Shown here: positions 7,758-17,028 of the stretch, one piece after another
Numbering within the stretch: the first letter of the stretch is position 1
Layout of the letters: each line of letters opens with the position of its first letter
NCBI RefSeq assembly: GCF_029428675.1
Contig: NZ_JAJNEL010000001.1
Location: 4,526,001-4,590,000, forward strand
DNA length: 64,000 nucleotides
Reading direction: 5' to 3'
Source: Streptomyces sp. JH14
GTDB lineage: Bacteria; Actinomycetota; Actinomycetes; Streptomycetales; Streptomycetaceae
Made by a program: the position numbers and the translations under genes
Notes under the pieces: generated by a model
The model's database searches: none
What the model saw: only the letters and a program-made list of their open reading frames with translations
Told to the model about the DNA's origin: nothing

Positions 7758-9014
7758 ATGACGGACAGCAAGCGGCGCAGGGGCCTGATGGCCGCGTCCG
7801 CACTGCTCGGCGGCGTGCTGGTGGTCACCGGCTGCAGCGACAGCGGCGACGCGAGCGCCAGCAGTGCCGACAGCTCGAAGAAGTCGCAGGCGGCGGAGGT
7901 CGACAAGGCGGCAGCCGAAGAGGCTTCCCAGGCGCAGATCACCATCTCGCCGAAGAACGGCGCGACCAACGCCAGCATCAACAACGACGCCAAGGTCACG
8001 GTCGCCAAGGGCAAGCTGACCCAGGTCGCCATGACCACGTCGGCCGGCGCGGCCGTCGAGGGCACCCTGTCCTCCGACGGCACGAGCTGGCAGCCGGCCG
8101 CGCAGCTGCAGCGCTCGACCACGTACAAGATCAGCGCGACGGCCCAGGACGGCAAGGGCCGCGAGGCGCACGAGAACTCGTCGTTCACCACCGTGTCGCC
8201 CGCCAACAGCTTCATAGGGAACTTCACGCCCGAGGACGGCTCCACGGTCGGCGTCGGCATGCCGGTCTCGATCAACTTCAACAAGCCGATCACGGACAAG
8301 AAGGCCGTCCAGGCCGGTATCACCGTGACGTCCAGCAGCGGCCAGCAGGTCGTCGGCCACTGGTTCAACGCGCAGCGCCTCGACCTGCGTCCCGAGAACT
8401 ACTGGACGGGCGGTTCCACCGTCACGCTGAAGCTGGCGCTCGACGGCGTCGAGGGCGCGGACGGCGTCTACGGCGTGCAGCAGAAGACGGTCACCTTCAA
8501 GGTCGGCCGCAACCAGGTCTCGACGGTCGACGCGGCGGCGCACACCATGACCGTCACCCAGGACGGCAAGACGATCAAGACGATCCCGATCTCCGCCGGT
8601 TCGCCCGACAACCCGACGTACAACGGCCAGATGGTGATCTCCGAGAAGTTCAAGGAGACCCGGATGAACGGTGCGACGGTCGGCTTCACCGACGACGACG
8701 GCAAGGGTGAGTACGACATCAAGGACGTGCCGCACGCCATGCGGCTGTCCACGTCGGGCACCTTCATCCACGGCAACTACTGGGGCGCGCCGTCGGTCTT
8801 CGGCAGCGTCAACACCAGCCACGGCTGCGTCGGCCTCGCCGATGTGAAGGGTGCGGGCGACGCCAACCAGCCCGCCGCCTGGTTCTACAACAACTCCATC
8901 GTCGGCGACGTGGTCATCGTCAAGAACTCCCCGGACAAGACGATCACGCCCGACAACGGTCTCAACGGCTGGAACATGAGCTGGGCCCAGTGGACGGCGG
9001 ACGCCACGGCCTGA
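7758..9014 (+). CDS. L,D-transpeptidase lipoprotein with Ig-like domains
   Basis: A 418-residue exported lipoprotein that should form 3-3 (mDAP-mDAP) peptidoglycan cross-links outside the membrane. The signal sequence ends in the lipobox VTGC with Cys26. Two Ig-like domains (about 60-160 and 165-255) precede a YkuD domain whose active site reads HGNYWG...SHGCVGL, with the nucleophile at Cys357. This architecture matches mycobacterial LdtMt2-type enzymes. ATG 7758 is chosen because GGAGAAG lies 5-8 bases upstream; ATG 7743 overlaps that ribosome site. A strong terminator follows, so it is probably monocistronic. Confidence 0.92.
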   Translation: MTDSKRRRGLMAASALLGGVLVVTGCSDSGDASASSADSSKKSQAAEVDKAAAEEASQAQITISPKNGATNASINNDAKVTVAKGKLTQVAMTTSAGAAVEGTLSSDGTSWQPAAQLQRSTTYKISATAQDGKGREAHENSSFTTVSPANSFIGNFTPEDGSTVGVGMPVSINFNKPITDKKAVQAGITVTSSSGQQVVGHWFNAQRLDLRPENYWTGGSTVTLKLALDGVEGADGVYGVQQKTVTFKVGRNQVSTVDAAAHTMTVTQDGKTIKTIPISAGSPDNPTYNGQMVISEKFKETRMNGATVGFTDDDGKGEYDIKDVPHAMRLSTSGTFIHGNYWGAPSVFGSVNTSHGCVGLADVKGAGDANQPAAWFYNNSIVGDVVIVKNSPDKTITPDNGLNGWNMSWAQWTADATA

Positions 9015-9066
9015 CCCCGGCCGCACCCCGCACCGAGGAACTTCCTCACCCCGAAGTCCCGTTCCG

Positions 9067-9119
9067 CACAGGGCGGTGGCACCCCGGATCCGATCGGATC
9101 CCGGCGCCACCGCCCTGTG
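9067..9119 (+). terminator. Strong terminator after the L,D-transpeptidase gene
   Basis: A 14-bp perfect stem (9067-9080 with 9106-9119, CACAGGGCGGTGGC and its complement). A second short palindrome built on GGATCC lies inside the loop. Confidence 0.8.
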
Positions 9120-9194
9120 GCGTTCGCAGCGGTTCTCATCGGGATCTCATCGAGGCCTTAACTCGCCATCACGACCGGTCCATAGCCTCGCGCC

Positions 9195-10637
9195 ATGTTC
9201 TTCACCTACCTCCGGCGCGAGCTGCGCCGCCGCAGAAAGGCGGCGCTCGTCGTCGCCTCGGGGCTCGCCCTCGGCATTGCGCTGGTCATCATCGTCAGTT
9301 CGGTCTCCTCCGGCATGAGCAAGGCCCAGGACAAGGTCCTGGAATCGCTGTACGGCCTCGGTACGGACATGACGGTGACCAAGGCCGCCGCCGCACCGGG
9401 GTCCGGCAGCCAGCGGCCCCGGTTCGAGTTCGACGCCAAGGACAACGACGACGACGCGAACCAGAGCTCGGACCGGGTCATGGTCCAGGGCTTCCAGACC
9501 CTGGCCGCCACCACCGTCGACAAGGTCGGCAAGCAGAGCGGCGTCTCGGACGCCGTCGGCGGGCTGAGTCTGACCGTCCTGAAGGTGGACGGCCAGTTCA
9601 AGCGCGGAGAGTTCAAGCAGAACGGGAACAGCGGATTCGGCGGCCGCGGGGGCGGCACACAGCCGCAGGGTGAGGTCAGGGGCGGCGGCGCCTCGTTCGA
9701 CGTCAACTCGTACACCGTGTACGGCACCGACGTCACCAAGCAGGACCTCGGCCCGCTGACCTCGTCGAAGATCACCGCGGGGCGTGCGTTCAAGACCACC
9801 GAGACCGACGCGAAGGTCGCGGTCGTCGACGCCGCGTACGCCAAGGAGAAGAAGCTCTCGGTCGGCAAGACCGTGACCATCTCCGGGACCAAGTACGAGA
9901 TCGTCGGAGTCTCCACGGCGGACAGCGGCGACGCGGCCGCCAACCTCTACATCCCGCTGAAGCAGGCGCAGACCCTCGCCGACTCCAAGGACAAGGTCAC
10001 CACGGTCTACGTCAAGGCCGCCGACTCGCAGCAGATCGACAGCGTCAAGTCCGCCATCCAGAAGAACATCTCGGGCACGACCGTCACCACCTCCGCAGAC
10101 CTCGCCGACACCGTCTCCGGCTCCCTGTCCACCGCCTCCGACCTGGCCTCCAGCGTCGGCAAGTGGCTGTCGATCGCCGTGCTCATCGCCGCCTTCCTGG
10201 TGGCGGGGCTGCTCACCTCCTCCGCGGTCAGCCGCCGGGTGCGGGAGTTCGGCACGCTGAAGGCGCTCGGCTGGAAGAGCGGCCGCGTCACCCGGCAGGT
10301 CGTCGGCGAGGCCCTCGTCAACGGTCTGATCGGTGGTGTCCTCGGCATCGCCGTCGGTCTCGCCGGTGCGTACGCCGTCACCGCCGTCAGCCCCACCCTC
10401 ACCGCGCAGCTCGGCGGCTCGGGCGGCGGCGGTGGCGGCATGGGCGGCGGAATGGGCGGCCCGCTCCGGCAGGCGGCGTCCAAGTCCCTCGACATCGCAC
10501 TCACCGCACCCGTCTCCCTCTCCACCATCCTGATCGCCGTCGCGCTGGCCGTGGCGGGCGGGCTGATCGCCGGCGCGTTCGGCGGCTGGCGGGCCTCACG
10601 GCTGCGCCCCGCGGATGCGCTGCGCCGCGTCGAATAG
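9195..10637 (+). CDS. MacB/FtsX-type ABC transporter permease
   Basis: A 480-residue membrane protein with the MacB layout. A first transmembrane helix (about 18-37) is followed by a large extracellular domain (about 40-310) rich in Lys, Asp and Gly, then three helices near 325-350, 375-400 and 448-470. The core motif REFGTLKALGWKSGRV between helices 2 and 3 is the usual coupling segment, and the tail ASRLRPADALRRVE is typical. A glycine run (GGSGGGGGGMGGGMGG, about 410-425) sits in the last outer loop. The ATPase gene follows 45 bp later. Such pairs export peptides or lipids or transmit force to the envelope; the substrate is unknown. Confidence 0.88.
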   Translation: MFFTYLRRELRRRRKAALVVASGLALGIALVIIVSSVSSGMSKAQDKVLESLYGLGTDMTVTKAAAAPGSGSQRPRFEFDAKDNDDDANQSSDRVMVQGFQTLAATTVDKVGKQSGVSDAVGGLSLTVLKVDGQFKRGEFKQNGNSGFGGRGGGTQPQGEVRGGGASFDVNSYTVYGTDVTKQDLGPLTSSKITAGRAFKTTETDAKVAVVDAAYAKEKKLSVGKTVTISGTKYEIVGVSTADSGDAAANLYIPLKQAQTLADSKDKVTTVYVKAADSQQIDSVKSAIQKNISGTTVTTSADLADTVSGSLSTASDLASSVGKWLSIAVLIAAFLVAGLLTSSAVSRRVREFGTLKALGWKSGRVTRQVVGEALVNGLIGGVLGIAVGLAGAYAVTAVSPTLTAQLGGSGGGGGGMGGGMGGPLRQAASKSLDIALTAPVSLSTILIAVALAVAGGLIAGAFGGWRASRLRPADALRRVE

Positions 10638-10682
10638 CCGGCCCGCGAGCCCCCTCCCCTTCAGCCCAGCAGGAGTTGACCC

Positions 10683-11366
<684 letters not shown>

Positions 11367-11395
11367 CGTACCGGACGCCGGAGCCTCCCCGGCAC

Positions 11396-11442
11396 GGGGT
11401 GGTGGCAACGACCTGGCTGTGCCCGGTGGTTGCCACCACCCC
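11396..11442 (+). terminator. Terminator of the MacB-type ABC operon
   Basis: Perfect 14-bp stem GGGGTGGTGGCAAC / GTTGCCACCACCCC with a 19-base loop, beginning 30 bp after the ATPase stop. Confidence 0.75.
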
Positions 11443-11477
11443 GCCCTGCGTCCGTTCATCGCACTAATCTCGCCTCC

Positions 11478-11990
11478 ATGACCGCCGCCATCACCGCCAT
11501 GATCACCGCAGTCGTCGGTGTGCTGGGGACACTGTTCGCGCCGATGCTCGCCCAGCGGCTGACCGCGCGCCAGCGCGCCGAGGAGGTCCGACTCGCGGGG
11601 GAGCAGCGGAAGTTCGAGGAGCGACGTGCCCACTACACCGCCATGAACCGGGCCTCGCGGCAGTTTCACACGCTCCTCAAGGACGCCCTGCACCGCATCA
11701 GGGACGGCGTCTACATGGAGCAGGAACGCGCGCAGCTCGAAGAGGCCCGTCTCGACCACCGCGACCGCTACGCCGAGGCGCAGATGATCGTGCCCGAGCG
11801 GATCCTGCAGGCCTCCCGCGACCTCAACCGGGTCCTCGCGAACACCGACGCGGCGGTCAAGCGCCTGGATCGCGGCCTCGTGCTCGACGGCGAGACCGTG
11901 GCACGGACCCTGGAGAACCTCGGGGCGGCGAGTCCGTTCCTCGACACGATGCGGGAGCTGATGCGAGAGGACCTGGGCGTCTGCGACTGA
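11478..11990 (+). CDS. Membrane-anchored coiled-coil hypothetical protein
   Basis: A 170-residue protein. An N-terminal transmembrane helix (residues about 2-24, AAITAMITAVVGVLGTLFAPML) is followed by a charged helical region rich in Arg and Glu, probably a cytoplasmic coiled coil. No catalytic motif is visible. ATG 11478 is preferred to an upstream in-frame ATG at 11430 that lies inside the terminator hairpin. CACTAATCT, a -10-like sequence, lies just upstream and no ribosome site is seen, so a leaderless mRNA is possible. Function unknown. Confidence 0.65.
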   Translation: MTAAITAMITAVVGVLGTLFAPMLAQRLTARQRAEEVRLAGEQRKFEERRAHYTAMNRASRQFHTLLKDALHRIRDGVYMEQERAQLEEARLDHRDRYAEAQMIVPERILQASRDLNRVLANTDAAVKRLDRGLVLDGETVARTLENLGAASPFLDTMRELMREDLGVCD

Positions 11991-12112
11991 GCCCCGCGCG
12001 CAGGGGGCGGGCCACTACTCCGGAGGTAATCGACGGTCCGTACGCCCGCGGGCAGCATGGTGCACACGGGCCGGCCGAACGCCGGCAGACCCCGGATCCG
12101 GAGGGCGACACC

Positions 12113-12469
12113 ATGACCGCGTATGCCATAGGACATCTGCACCCCGCCGCCCACCCCGGCGAGGAGGTCCTCACCTACATCGAGCGCATCCAGTCGACCA
12201 TGGACCCCTTCGGCGGTCGCTTCCTCGTCCACGGCACGCGGGTCGAGGTGGTCGAGGGTGAGTGGCCGGGGGCGCTCGTCATCATCGCCTTCCCCGGCCT
12301 GAAGGCCGCCCGCGACTGGTACGAGTCACCCGCCTACCAGGAACTTCTGCCGCTGCGCACGCGGAACATGGCGGGCGACGTGGTGTTCGTCGAGGGCGTC
12401 GGACCGGGGTACGACGCGTCGGCGACCGCTGCCGCGATGCGGGCGGCGGCCCCGCCGGTCAGCGGCTGA
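12113..12469 (+). CDS. DUF1330 family protein
   Basis: A 118-residue ferredoxin-like-fold protein of the DUF1330 family. Typical features are the N-terminal YAIGHLHP strand, FGGRFLVHG, VVEGEWPGALVIIAFPGLKAARDWYESPAYQEL and the closing R-x-N-M-A-G-D strand. These proteins are small dimeric alpha/beta-barrel relatives without an agreed biochemical role. GGAGGG lies 9 bases before the ATG. The gene stands alone between the coiled-coil protein and msrA. Confidence 0.85.
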   Translation: MTAYAIGHLHPAAHPGEEVLTYIERIQSTMDPFGGRFLVHGTRVEVVEGEWPGALVIIAFPGLKAARDWYESPAYQELLPLRTRNMAGDVVFVEGVGPGYDASATAAAMRAAAPPVSG

Positions 12470-12482
12470 CGGCGGACGACCG

Positions 12483-12500
12483 GGTCGCCGTACGGCGACC
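12483..12500. terminator. Palindrome after the DUF1330 gene
   Basis: GGTCGCCGTACGGCGACC is a perfect 18-bp palindrome 14 bp after the stop codon. It would fold as a short hairpin and is the only terminator candidate for this gene. Confidence 0.4.
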
Positions 12501-12519
12501 GACGCCCCGCTGCCGGTAG

Positions 12520-12690
12520 GGGCGAGCTGAATCAGGTTGCCGCAGGTGTCGGCCGCTGGGACGAACGCCCGAACCGCCGACCATGACCACGCGCCTGTCC
12601 GTTCGACCTCTTACTGGCCGCCGTTGAGCTGCCGGAAGAGCGTGGCCACGTCGATTTCCCCGTCTCCGCCGCAGGTTCCTCAAACCGTGT
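12520..12690 (-). pseudogene. Possible decayed glyoxalase/VOC-like remnant
   Basis: The 286-bp gap between the DUF1330 gene and msrA contains, on the minus strand, a short stretch reading AVRAFVPAADTCGNLIQLAP (around 12530-12590). It resembles the last strand of VOC-superfamily proteins, normally R-x-F-x-D-P-D-G-N-L-I-Q-L. A second stretch, GGDGEIDVATLFRQLNGGQ then stop (around 12615-12675), looks like another protein C-terminus in a different frame. No intact gene with a start can be drawn. Both readings may be chance. Confidence 0.25.
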
Positions 12691-12755
12691 CCGCCCAGGT
12701 CACCTGTGCGTCAGCAGCGCCCTCGATGGCTCCGTAGCTGCGGGGGAGAGAGGCC

Positions 12756-13421
12756 TCAGCCGTCTGCCCCGGCGACCCCGACCGGGCAGGCGACGCCCGT
12801 CCCGTCGATCCCGCAGTAGCCCGCCGGGTTCTTGTCGAGGTACTGCTGGTGGTACGCCTCCGCAGGCCAGAACGTGCGTCCCTGCGCCGGGAGGACCGCC
12901 GTGGTGATCCCGCCGTGCCCGGAGCCGGTGAGGACCTTCTGGTACACCTCGCGCGACGCGGTCGCCGCCGCCTCCTGCTCGGGGGAGTGGGTGTAGACCG
13001 CCGAGCGGTACTGCGTACCGACGTCATTGCCCTGGCGGAAGCCCTGCGTCGGGTCGTGGGACTCCCAGAAGACCTTCAGCAGCTCGGCGTACGTGACGGT
13101 CTTCGGGTCGAAGACGACGCGGACCGCTTCCGCGTGGCCGGTCAGGCCCGAGCAGACCTCTTCGTACACCGGGTTCTCGGTGTATCCGCCCTGGTAGCCG
13201 ACGAGTGTCGTCCAGACGCCGTCCGTCTGCCAGAACTTTCGCTCGGCGCCCCAGAAACAGCCCATCGCGAAGTCCGCGACCTCCAGGCCGTCGGGGTAGG
13301 GCCCGAGCAGCGGGTTGCCGAGAACCGTGTGGCGCGACGGGACGGAGAATTCGGGGGTCGGGCGACCGCGCAGGGCCTCCTCGGGGGTGGGGAGCTGCGG
13401 GGTGCGGTGCTGCAGGAACAT
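12756..13421 (-). CDS. msrA: Peptide-methionine (S)-S-oxide reductase
   Basis: A 221-residue enzyme that reduces methionine-S-sulfoxide in proteins. The catalytic motif [11 protein letters not shown] contains the sulfenate-forming cysteine, followed by the conserved [27 protein letters not shown]-type region and a [19 protein letters not shown]-type segment. The N-terminal ~45 residues ([16 protein letters not shown]) are the usual actinobacterial extension. C-terminal cysteines ([11 protein letters not shown]) can act as resolving residues. The gene is alone on its strand; the next minus-strand gene begins about 170 bp upstream of its start. Confidence 0.95.
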   Translation of the reverse strand: MFLQHRTPQLPTPEEALRGRPTPEFSVPSRHTVLGNPLLGPYPDGLEVADFAMGCFWGAERKFWQTDGVWTTLVGYQGGYTENPVYEEVCSGLTGHAEAVRVVFDPKTVTYAELLKVFWESHDPTQGFRQGNDVGTQYRSAVYTHSPEQEAAATASREVYQKVLTGSGHGGITTAVLPAQGRTFWPAEAYHQQYLDKNPAGYCGIDGTGVACPVGVAGADG

Positions 13422-13595
13422 GCGGGGGCTCCTCCGGGGTTCGGCGTGCAGCCATCACAACGCGTCGAGGACGCCGGGGATTCCGGCGTCCTCGGGGTGC
13501 GCGGGGCTGGGGCCCGGTCGGGCCGGGCGTTGCGCCGTGCCCGGCAACCGCCCGGAAACCGGTGTCGGCCGGCGGATCGGAGCGGGCGCCGGGGG

Positions 13596-14699
13596 CTACC
13601 GCGACAGCGTTGCCGGGCTGCCGCCGTTCGCCTCGTACCCGGCGACCGCGAGGGCCCGGTACACCGCGTACTCGGCGGCCGGGTCCGGGTTCTGCGTCCA
13701 CGGCAGCGCGCCCACATGCCCGTCGATGTGGACGAGTTGGTTCATCGCCTCCGACCAGCGCTCCATCCGCACCAGGAACAGCACGAGCAGATGCCGGACA
13801 TGGGCGAGCATCGGGTCGTCGGGGCGCGCCGCGTGCACCGCGAAGAGCGCGCCCTCGACCGCCTTCGTCACCACCAGTCCCTGGTAGAAGCCCTGGACGA
13901 GGTTGACCTCGGGCAGATGCTCGTACACCGCGAACAGCGGCAGCGCGGCCAGCAGCGAACCCTGCGGGGCGCGGGCGGCGGCGGAGGTGGCGAAGCGGTC
14001 GGCCTCCTCGCGGGAACCGTGCCACTTCTCGCACCAGAAGTGCAGCGCCGCGATGTGTGCCCCCATGTGTGCCGGGGCCCGGTCGATGATCTTCAGCCAG
14101 AGCTGGTCGAACTCCTCGTGGGAGTAGCCGAGTCCGCGGGCGGCGGCCAGTTCGACGATGTACGGGACCGGGTCGCCGGGCGCCAGCAGAGCCGCCTCGC
14201 CGCAGACCGTACGGGCCTCCTCCAGGATGATCCGGAAGTCGTCCGTCCCCGCGGTGGACGACCGCCACGCCTGCTGGACCAGGAACTCGGCGTGCACGGC
14301 CGCACCGCCCGCGTCCTTCGGCGCTTCGGCCCGCCACGACCGCAGCCACGCCCCGCCGACCCCGGGGGCCTGCATCAGCTCGAGGGAGGCGGCACCGGCG
14401 AACGCCTGCACCCGCTGCCACCGAACCTCGCCCTCCTTCGGCGTACCGGCGAGCAATTGCGAGGCCGCACGCCAGTCCTGGGTGCGCTGCACGACATCGA
14501 GGACATCGAGGAGGTCCCGGTCGGGCCCCGGCATCCGGATGTCCAGTTCCTCCTGGCGCACGAAGCCGTATGTGTCCGGGTCGGCGGCGTCCGGGGAGCC
14601 GGGTGCGACCTGGTGGATGCCGGACCGGCGGCGCAGCACGAAGGGGCCGATGACCGCGGCGAGCATGCACAGCGCGATCAGGAACCAGAGAATGTCCAT
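13596..14699 (-). CDS. Membrane-anchored helical-repeat hypothetical protein
   Basis: A 367-residue protein with one N-terminal transmembrane helix (MDILWFLIALCMLAAVIGPFV), then a soluble domain made of helical pairs that resembles TPR/SEL1-type repeats (for example ADPDTYGFVRQEELDIRMPG, then DWRAASQLL and EEFDQLWLKIIDRAP). No catalytic residues are evident. ATG 14697-14699 is chosen; the frame stays open to 14852 but that extension would enter the divergent metB gene. I would expect it to face the cytoplasm as a scaffold. Function unknown. Confidence 0.75.
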   Translation of the reverse strand: MDILWFLIALCMLAAVIGPFVLRRRSGIHQVAPGSPDAADPDTYGFVRQEELDIRMPGPDRDLLDVLDVVQRTQDWRAASQLLAGTPKEGEVRWQRVQAFAGAASLELMQAPGVGGAWLRSWRAEAPKDAGGAAVHAEFLVQQAWRSSTAGTDDFRIILEEARTVCGEAALLAPGDPVPYIVELAAARGLGYSHEEFDQLWLKIIDRAPAHMGAHIAALHFWCEKWHGSREEADRFATSAAARAPQGSLLAALPLFAVYEHLPEVNLVQGFYQGLVVTKAVEGALFAVHAARPDDPMLAHVRHLLVLFLVRMERWSEAMNQLVHIDGHVGALPWTQNPDPAAEYAVYRALAVAGYEANGGSPATLSR

Positions 14700-14766
14700 A
14701 CGCCCATTGTCACCGGACCGCGCAGTGGCCGTGGATCGCCCCTGCGACGAACTACGCTCTGGCTCC

Positions 14767-15912
14767 ATGAGCGACCAGCACAGCTTCGAGACTCTCGCGA
14801 TCCACTCGGGCAACACGGCCGACCCCCTCACCGGCGCCGTGGTTCCGCCCATCTATCAGGTGTCCACGTACAAGCAGGACGGCGTCGGCGGGCTCCGCGG
14901 CGGCTACGAGTACAGCCGCAGCGCCAACCCGACGCGTACCGCACTGGAGGAGAACCTGGCGGCCATCGAGGGCGGCCGCCGCGGTCTCGCCTTCGCGTCA
15001 GGGCTGGCGGCGGAGGACTGCCTGCTGCGCACGCTGCTGTACCCCGGCGCCCACGTCGTCATCCCGAACGACGCCTACGGCGGCACCTTCCGGCTGTTCG
15101 CCAAGGTGGTCAAGCGCTGGGGCGTCGACTTCTCCGTCGCGGACACCTCCGACCCGGCGGCGGTCCGGGCCGCGGTCAACGACCGTACGAAGGTCATCTG
15201 GGTCGAGACCCCGTCCAACCCGTTGCTCGGCATCACGGACATCGCGGCCGTCGCGGACGTCGCCCGCACCGCGGGTGCCCGGCTGGTCGTCGACAACACC
15301 TTCGCCAGCCCCTACCTGCAGCAGCCGATCGCGCTCGGCGCGGACGTCGTCGTGCACTCCCTGACCAAGTACATGGGTGGTCACTCGGACGTCGTCGGCG
15401 GTGCGCTGATCGCCGCGGACGCGGAGCTCGGAGAGGAACTGGCCTACCACCAGAACGCGATGGGCGCGGTCGCCGGACCGTTCGACTCCTGGCTGGTGCT
15501 GCGCGGCATCAAGACGCTGCCGGTGCGGATGGACCGGCACAGCGAGAACGCCGCCAAGGTCGCCGAGCTGCTGCTCCGGCACCCTAAGGTGACCCAGGTC
15601 CTCTACCCGGGGCTGCCGGAGCACCCGGGGCACGAGATCGCCGCGAAGCAGATGAGGGCGTTCGGCGGCATGGTGTCGTTCCGTGTCGAGGGCGGGGAGG
15701 AGGCGGCGGTCGAGGTCTGCAACCGGGCGAAGCTGTTCACGCTCGGCGAGTCCCTCGGCGGCGTCGAGTCCCTTCTGGAGCACCCGGGCCGCATGACGCA
15801 CGCCTCGGTGGCGGGCTCGGCGCTGGAGGTGCCGGCCGACCTGGTCCGGCTGTCGGTCGGCATCGAGTCGGCGGACGACCTGCTGGCGGACCTGACGCAG
15901 GCGCTCGGCTAG
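14767..15912 (+). CDS. metB: Cystathionine gamma-synthase/lyase family enzyme
   Basis: A 381-residue PLP enzyme of the Cys/Met metabolism family, of normal length. Visible features are the N-terminal FETLAIHSGN, YEYSRSANPTR (cofactor and substrate contacts), the PLP aspartate in VVDNTFASPY and the Schiff-base lysine in HSLTKYMGGHSDVVGG. It ends with GESLGGVESLLEHPGRMTHAS and VRLSVGIE, which are family hallmarks. Synthase and lyase cannot be separated with confidence from sequence; the gene order fits the Streptomyces enzyme usually annotated as cystathionine gamma-synthase. Start at ATG 14767, divergent from the helical-repeat gene. Confidence 0.88.
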   Translation: MSDQHSFETLAIHSGNTADPLTGAVVPPIYQVSTYKQDGVGGLRGGYEYSRSANPTRTALEENLAAIEGGRRGLAFASGLAAEDCLLRTLLYPGAHVVIPNDAYGGTFRLFAKVVKRWGVDFSVADTSDPAAVRAAVNDRTKVIWVETPSNPLLGITDIAAVADVARTAGARLVVDNTFASPYLQQPIALGADVVVHSLTKYMGGHSDVVGGALIAADAELGEELAYHQNAMGAVAGPFDSWLVLRGIKTLPVRMDRHSENAAKVAELLLRHPKVTQVLYPGLPEHPGHEIAAKQMRAFGGMVSFRVEGGEEAAVEVCNRAKLFTLGESLGGVESLLEHPGRMTHASVAGSALEVPADLVRLSVGIESADDLLADLTQALG

Positions 15913-16070
15913 GGCCTCTCGTTTGGATCATGCTGGGCTCGCGGGGTCGGGCACGCACATCTGCCGCGTTGTCGTCGGTCCCCGACGCTCCGCGTCGGCT
16001 CCTTCCTCCGCCTTGCGGCCGCACGCACCCGGCCCCGCTCCCTGAGCCGGCCTGATCCAAACGAAAGACC
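15913..16070. repeat. 158-bp MITE-like palindromic element (copy A)
   Basis: Non-coding element immediately after the metB-like stop. Its ends are imperfect inverted repeats of about 47 bp: the left arm has CTCGTTTGGATCATGC and the right arm, on the minus strand, TTTCGTTTGGATCAGGC. The centre contains the hairpin CCGACGCTCCGCGTCGG and the motifs CCGCGTTGTCG and CCTCCGCCTTGCG. No transposase is present. Spurious small frames cross it on both strands. It may also act as the 3' end of the metB transcript. Confidence 0.7.
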
Positions 16071-16209
16071 TGAGCGTCCGTCCCTCCCGGGCGGTGGTGA
16101 CCCCCGAAACGCCGGGCGGGCCCGTCGGCATGCCCGGCGCTTCACCGGGCGATCCGTCCGGTCAGGGGCTGACCTCCGCGCGGCGCCCCACTCCAGGGTG
16201 GATGCGGGC

Positions 16210-16461
16210 CTACCAGCCTTCCAGGGGCGGCGTCGTATCGGCCGGCGGCACGTGCCACGGCTGGGCGGCCACCGCCCACACCACGAACGCGGCCACCGCC
16301 ACGAACAGCACCGTCAGCGCCAGCGCCCGCGCCGCCCGCCGGCGGCGCAGCAGGCGGCTGCCGCGCACCGCCGCCCGCTCCGCGAGACCGGCGGGCAGCT
16401 GCGGATGCGGGCCGTCCAGCATCCGCCGGACCCGGTCCTCCCTGCGGACGGGACGCGTCAT
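16210..16461 (-). CDS. Small single-pass membrane protein downstream of the sigma-like gene
   Basis: An 83-residue protein. A basic cytoplasmic N-terminus (RREDRVRRMLDG) leads to one transmembrane helix (ALALTVLFVAVAAFVVWAVAA) and a short Pro-rich outer tail. Its ATG overlaps the stop of the sigma-like gene (ATGA), so translation is coupled. That arrangement and topology suggest a membrane partner such as an anti-sigma-like protein, but no zinc-binding HxxxCxxC motif is present. Function is inferred only from context. Confidence 0.7.
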   Translation of the reverse strand: MTRPVRREDRVRRMLDGPHPQLPAGLAERAAVRGSRLLRRRRAARALALTVLFVAVAAFVVWAVAAQPWHVPPADTTPPLEGW

Positions 16462-16952
16462 GGCGCCGTCCGCAGCAGCCGCAGGGTCCGGCGTCGCGCA
16501 GTGGGCTCGCGGCTGCCGCTCATGGTGGCCACCGACCGGTTGCAGAGCGCCCGGACCCGGTCGACCGGCAGCCCCAGCAGCGCGGCGGTCTGCTCCTCGG
16601 CGACACCCTCGTACAGCCGCAGCACCAGGACCAGCCGCTCCTGCGGGGTCAGCGGGTCCAGCAGACCGCCGCGCGGCCGCTGATGGCGCCATGTCTGCCG
16701 GGCGAACCGGGCGGCCAGCTCCTGCCGGGTGCGGTCGTACGGATCCTCGCCGTGCAACCGGTCCCAGCCCGCATACGTACGCGCCAGCGCGGCGGTCAGC
16801 AGACGCAGCGCCCGGTCGTTGCCCCCGGGCGGCTGCGAGGGCTCGGCGGTGAGCAGCGTGGCAGTGTGCAGCAGCCGGCCCGCCGCGCCCGCCACGAAGG
16901 CCTCGAACTCCTGGGCGCGGCGCCGCTGAAGGCCCGCTTGCCGCTCTCGCAC
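16458..16952 (-). CDS. Sigma-70 family (SigE-like) factor
   Basis: About 164 residues. The N-terminal half starts EFEAFVAGAAGRLLHTATLLTAE, like region 2 of actinobacterial SigE-family factors but shortened. The C-terminal LTPQERLVLVLRLYEGVAEEQTAALLGLPVDRVRALCNRSVATM is a clear region 4 helix-turn-helix. The start is uncertain: GTG codons at 16952 and 16958 and a TTG at 16988 are in frame. A TTGACC and a TCCGAT with 18-bp spacing end next to the GTGs, so the transcript may be leaderless. It is translationally coupled to the small membrane protein. Confidence 0.7.
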   Translation of the reverse strand: MRERQAGLQRRRAQEFEAFVAGAAGRLLHTATLLTAEPSQPPGGNDRALRLLTAALARTYAGWDRLHGEDPYDRTRQELAARFARQTWRHQRPRGGLLDPLTPQERLVLVLRLYEGVAEEQTAALLGLPVDRVRALCNRSVATMSGSREPTARRRTLRLLRTAP

Positions 16953-17028
16953 ACCCACATCGGAGCGCTGCCGACGGCCCCTGGTCAAGGGGCCGGACCG
17001 GGCGAATGCGCCCCGGGCGCCGCGGCTC

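Noticed and set aside
12849-15587. 912-codon plus-strand frame across msrA, the helical-repeat gene and metB
   Set aside because: It is antisense to msrA and to the helical-repeat gene and out of frame with metB; low-complexity translation.
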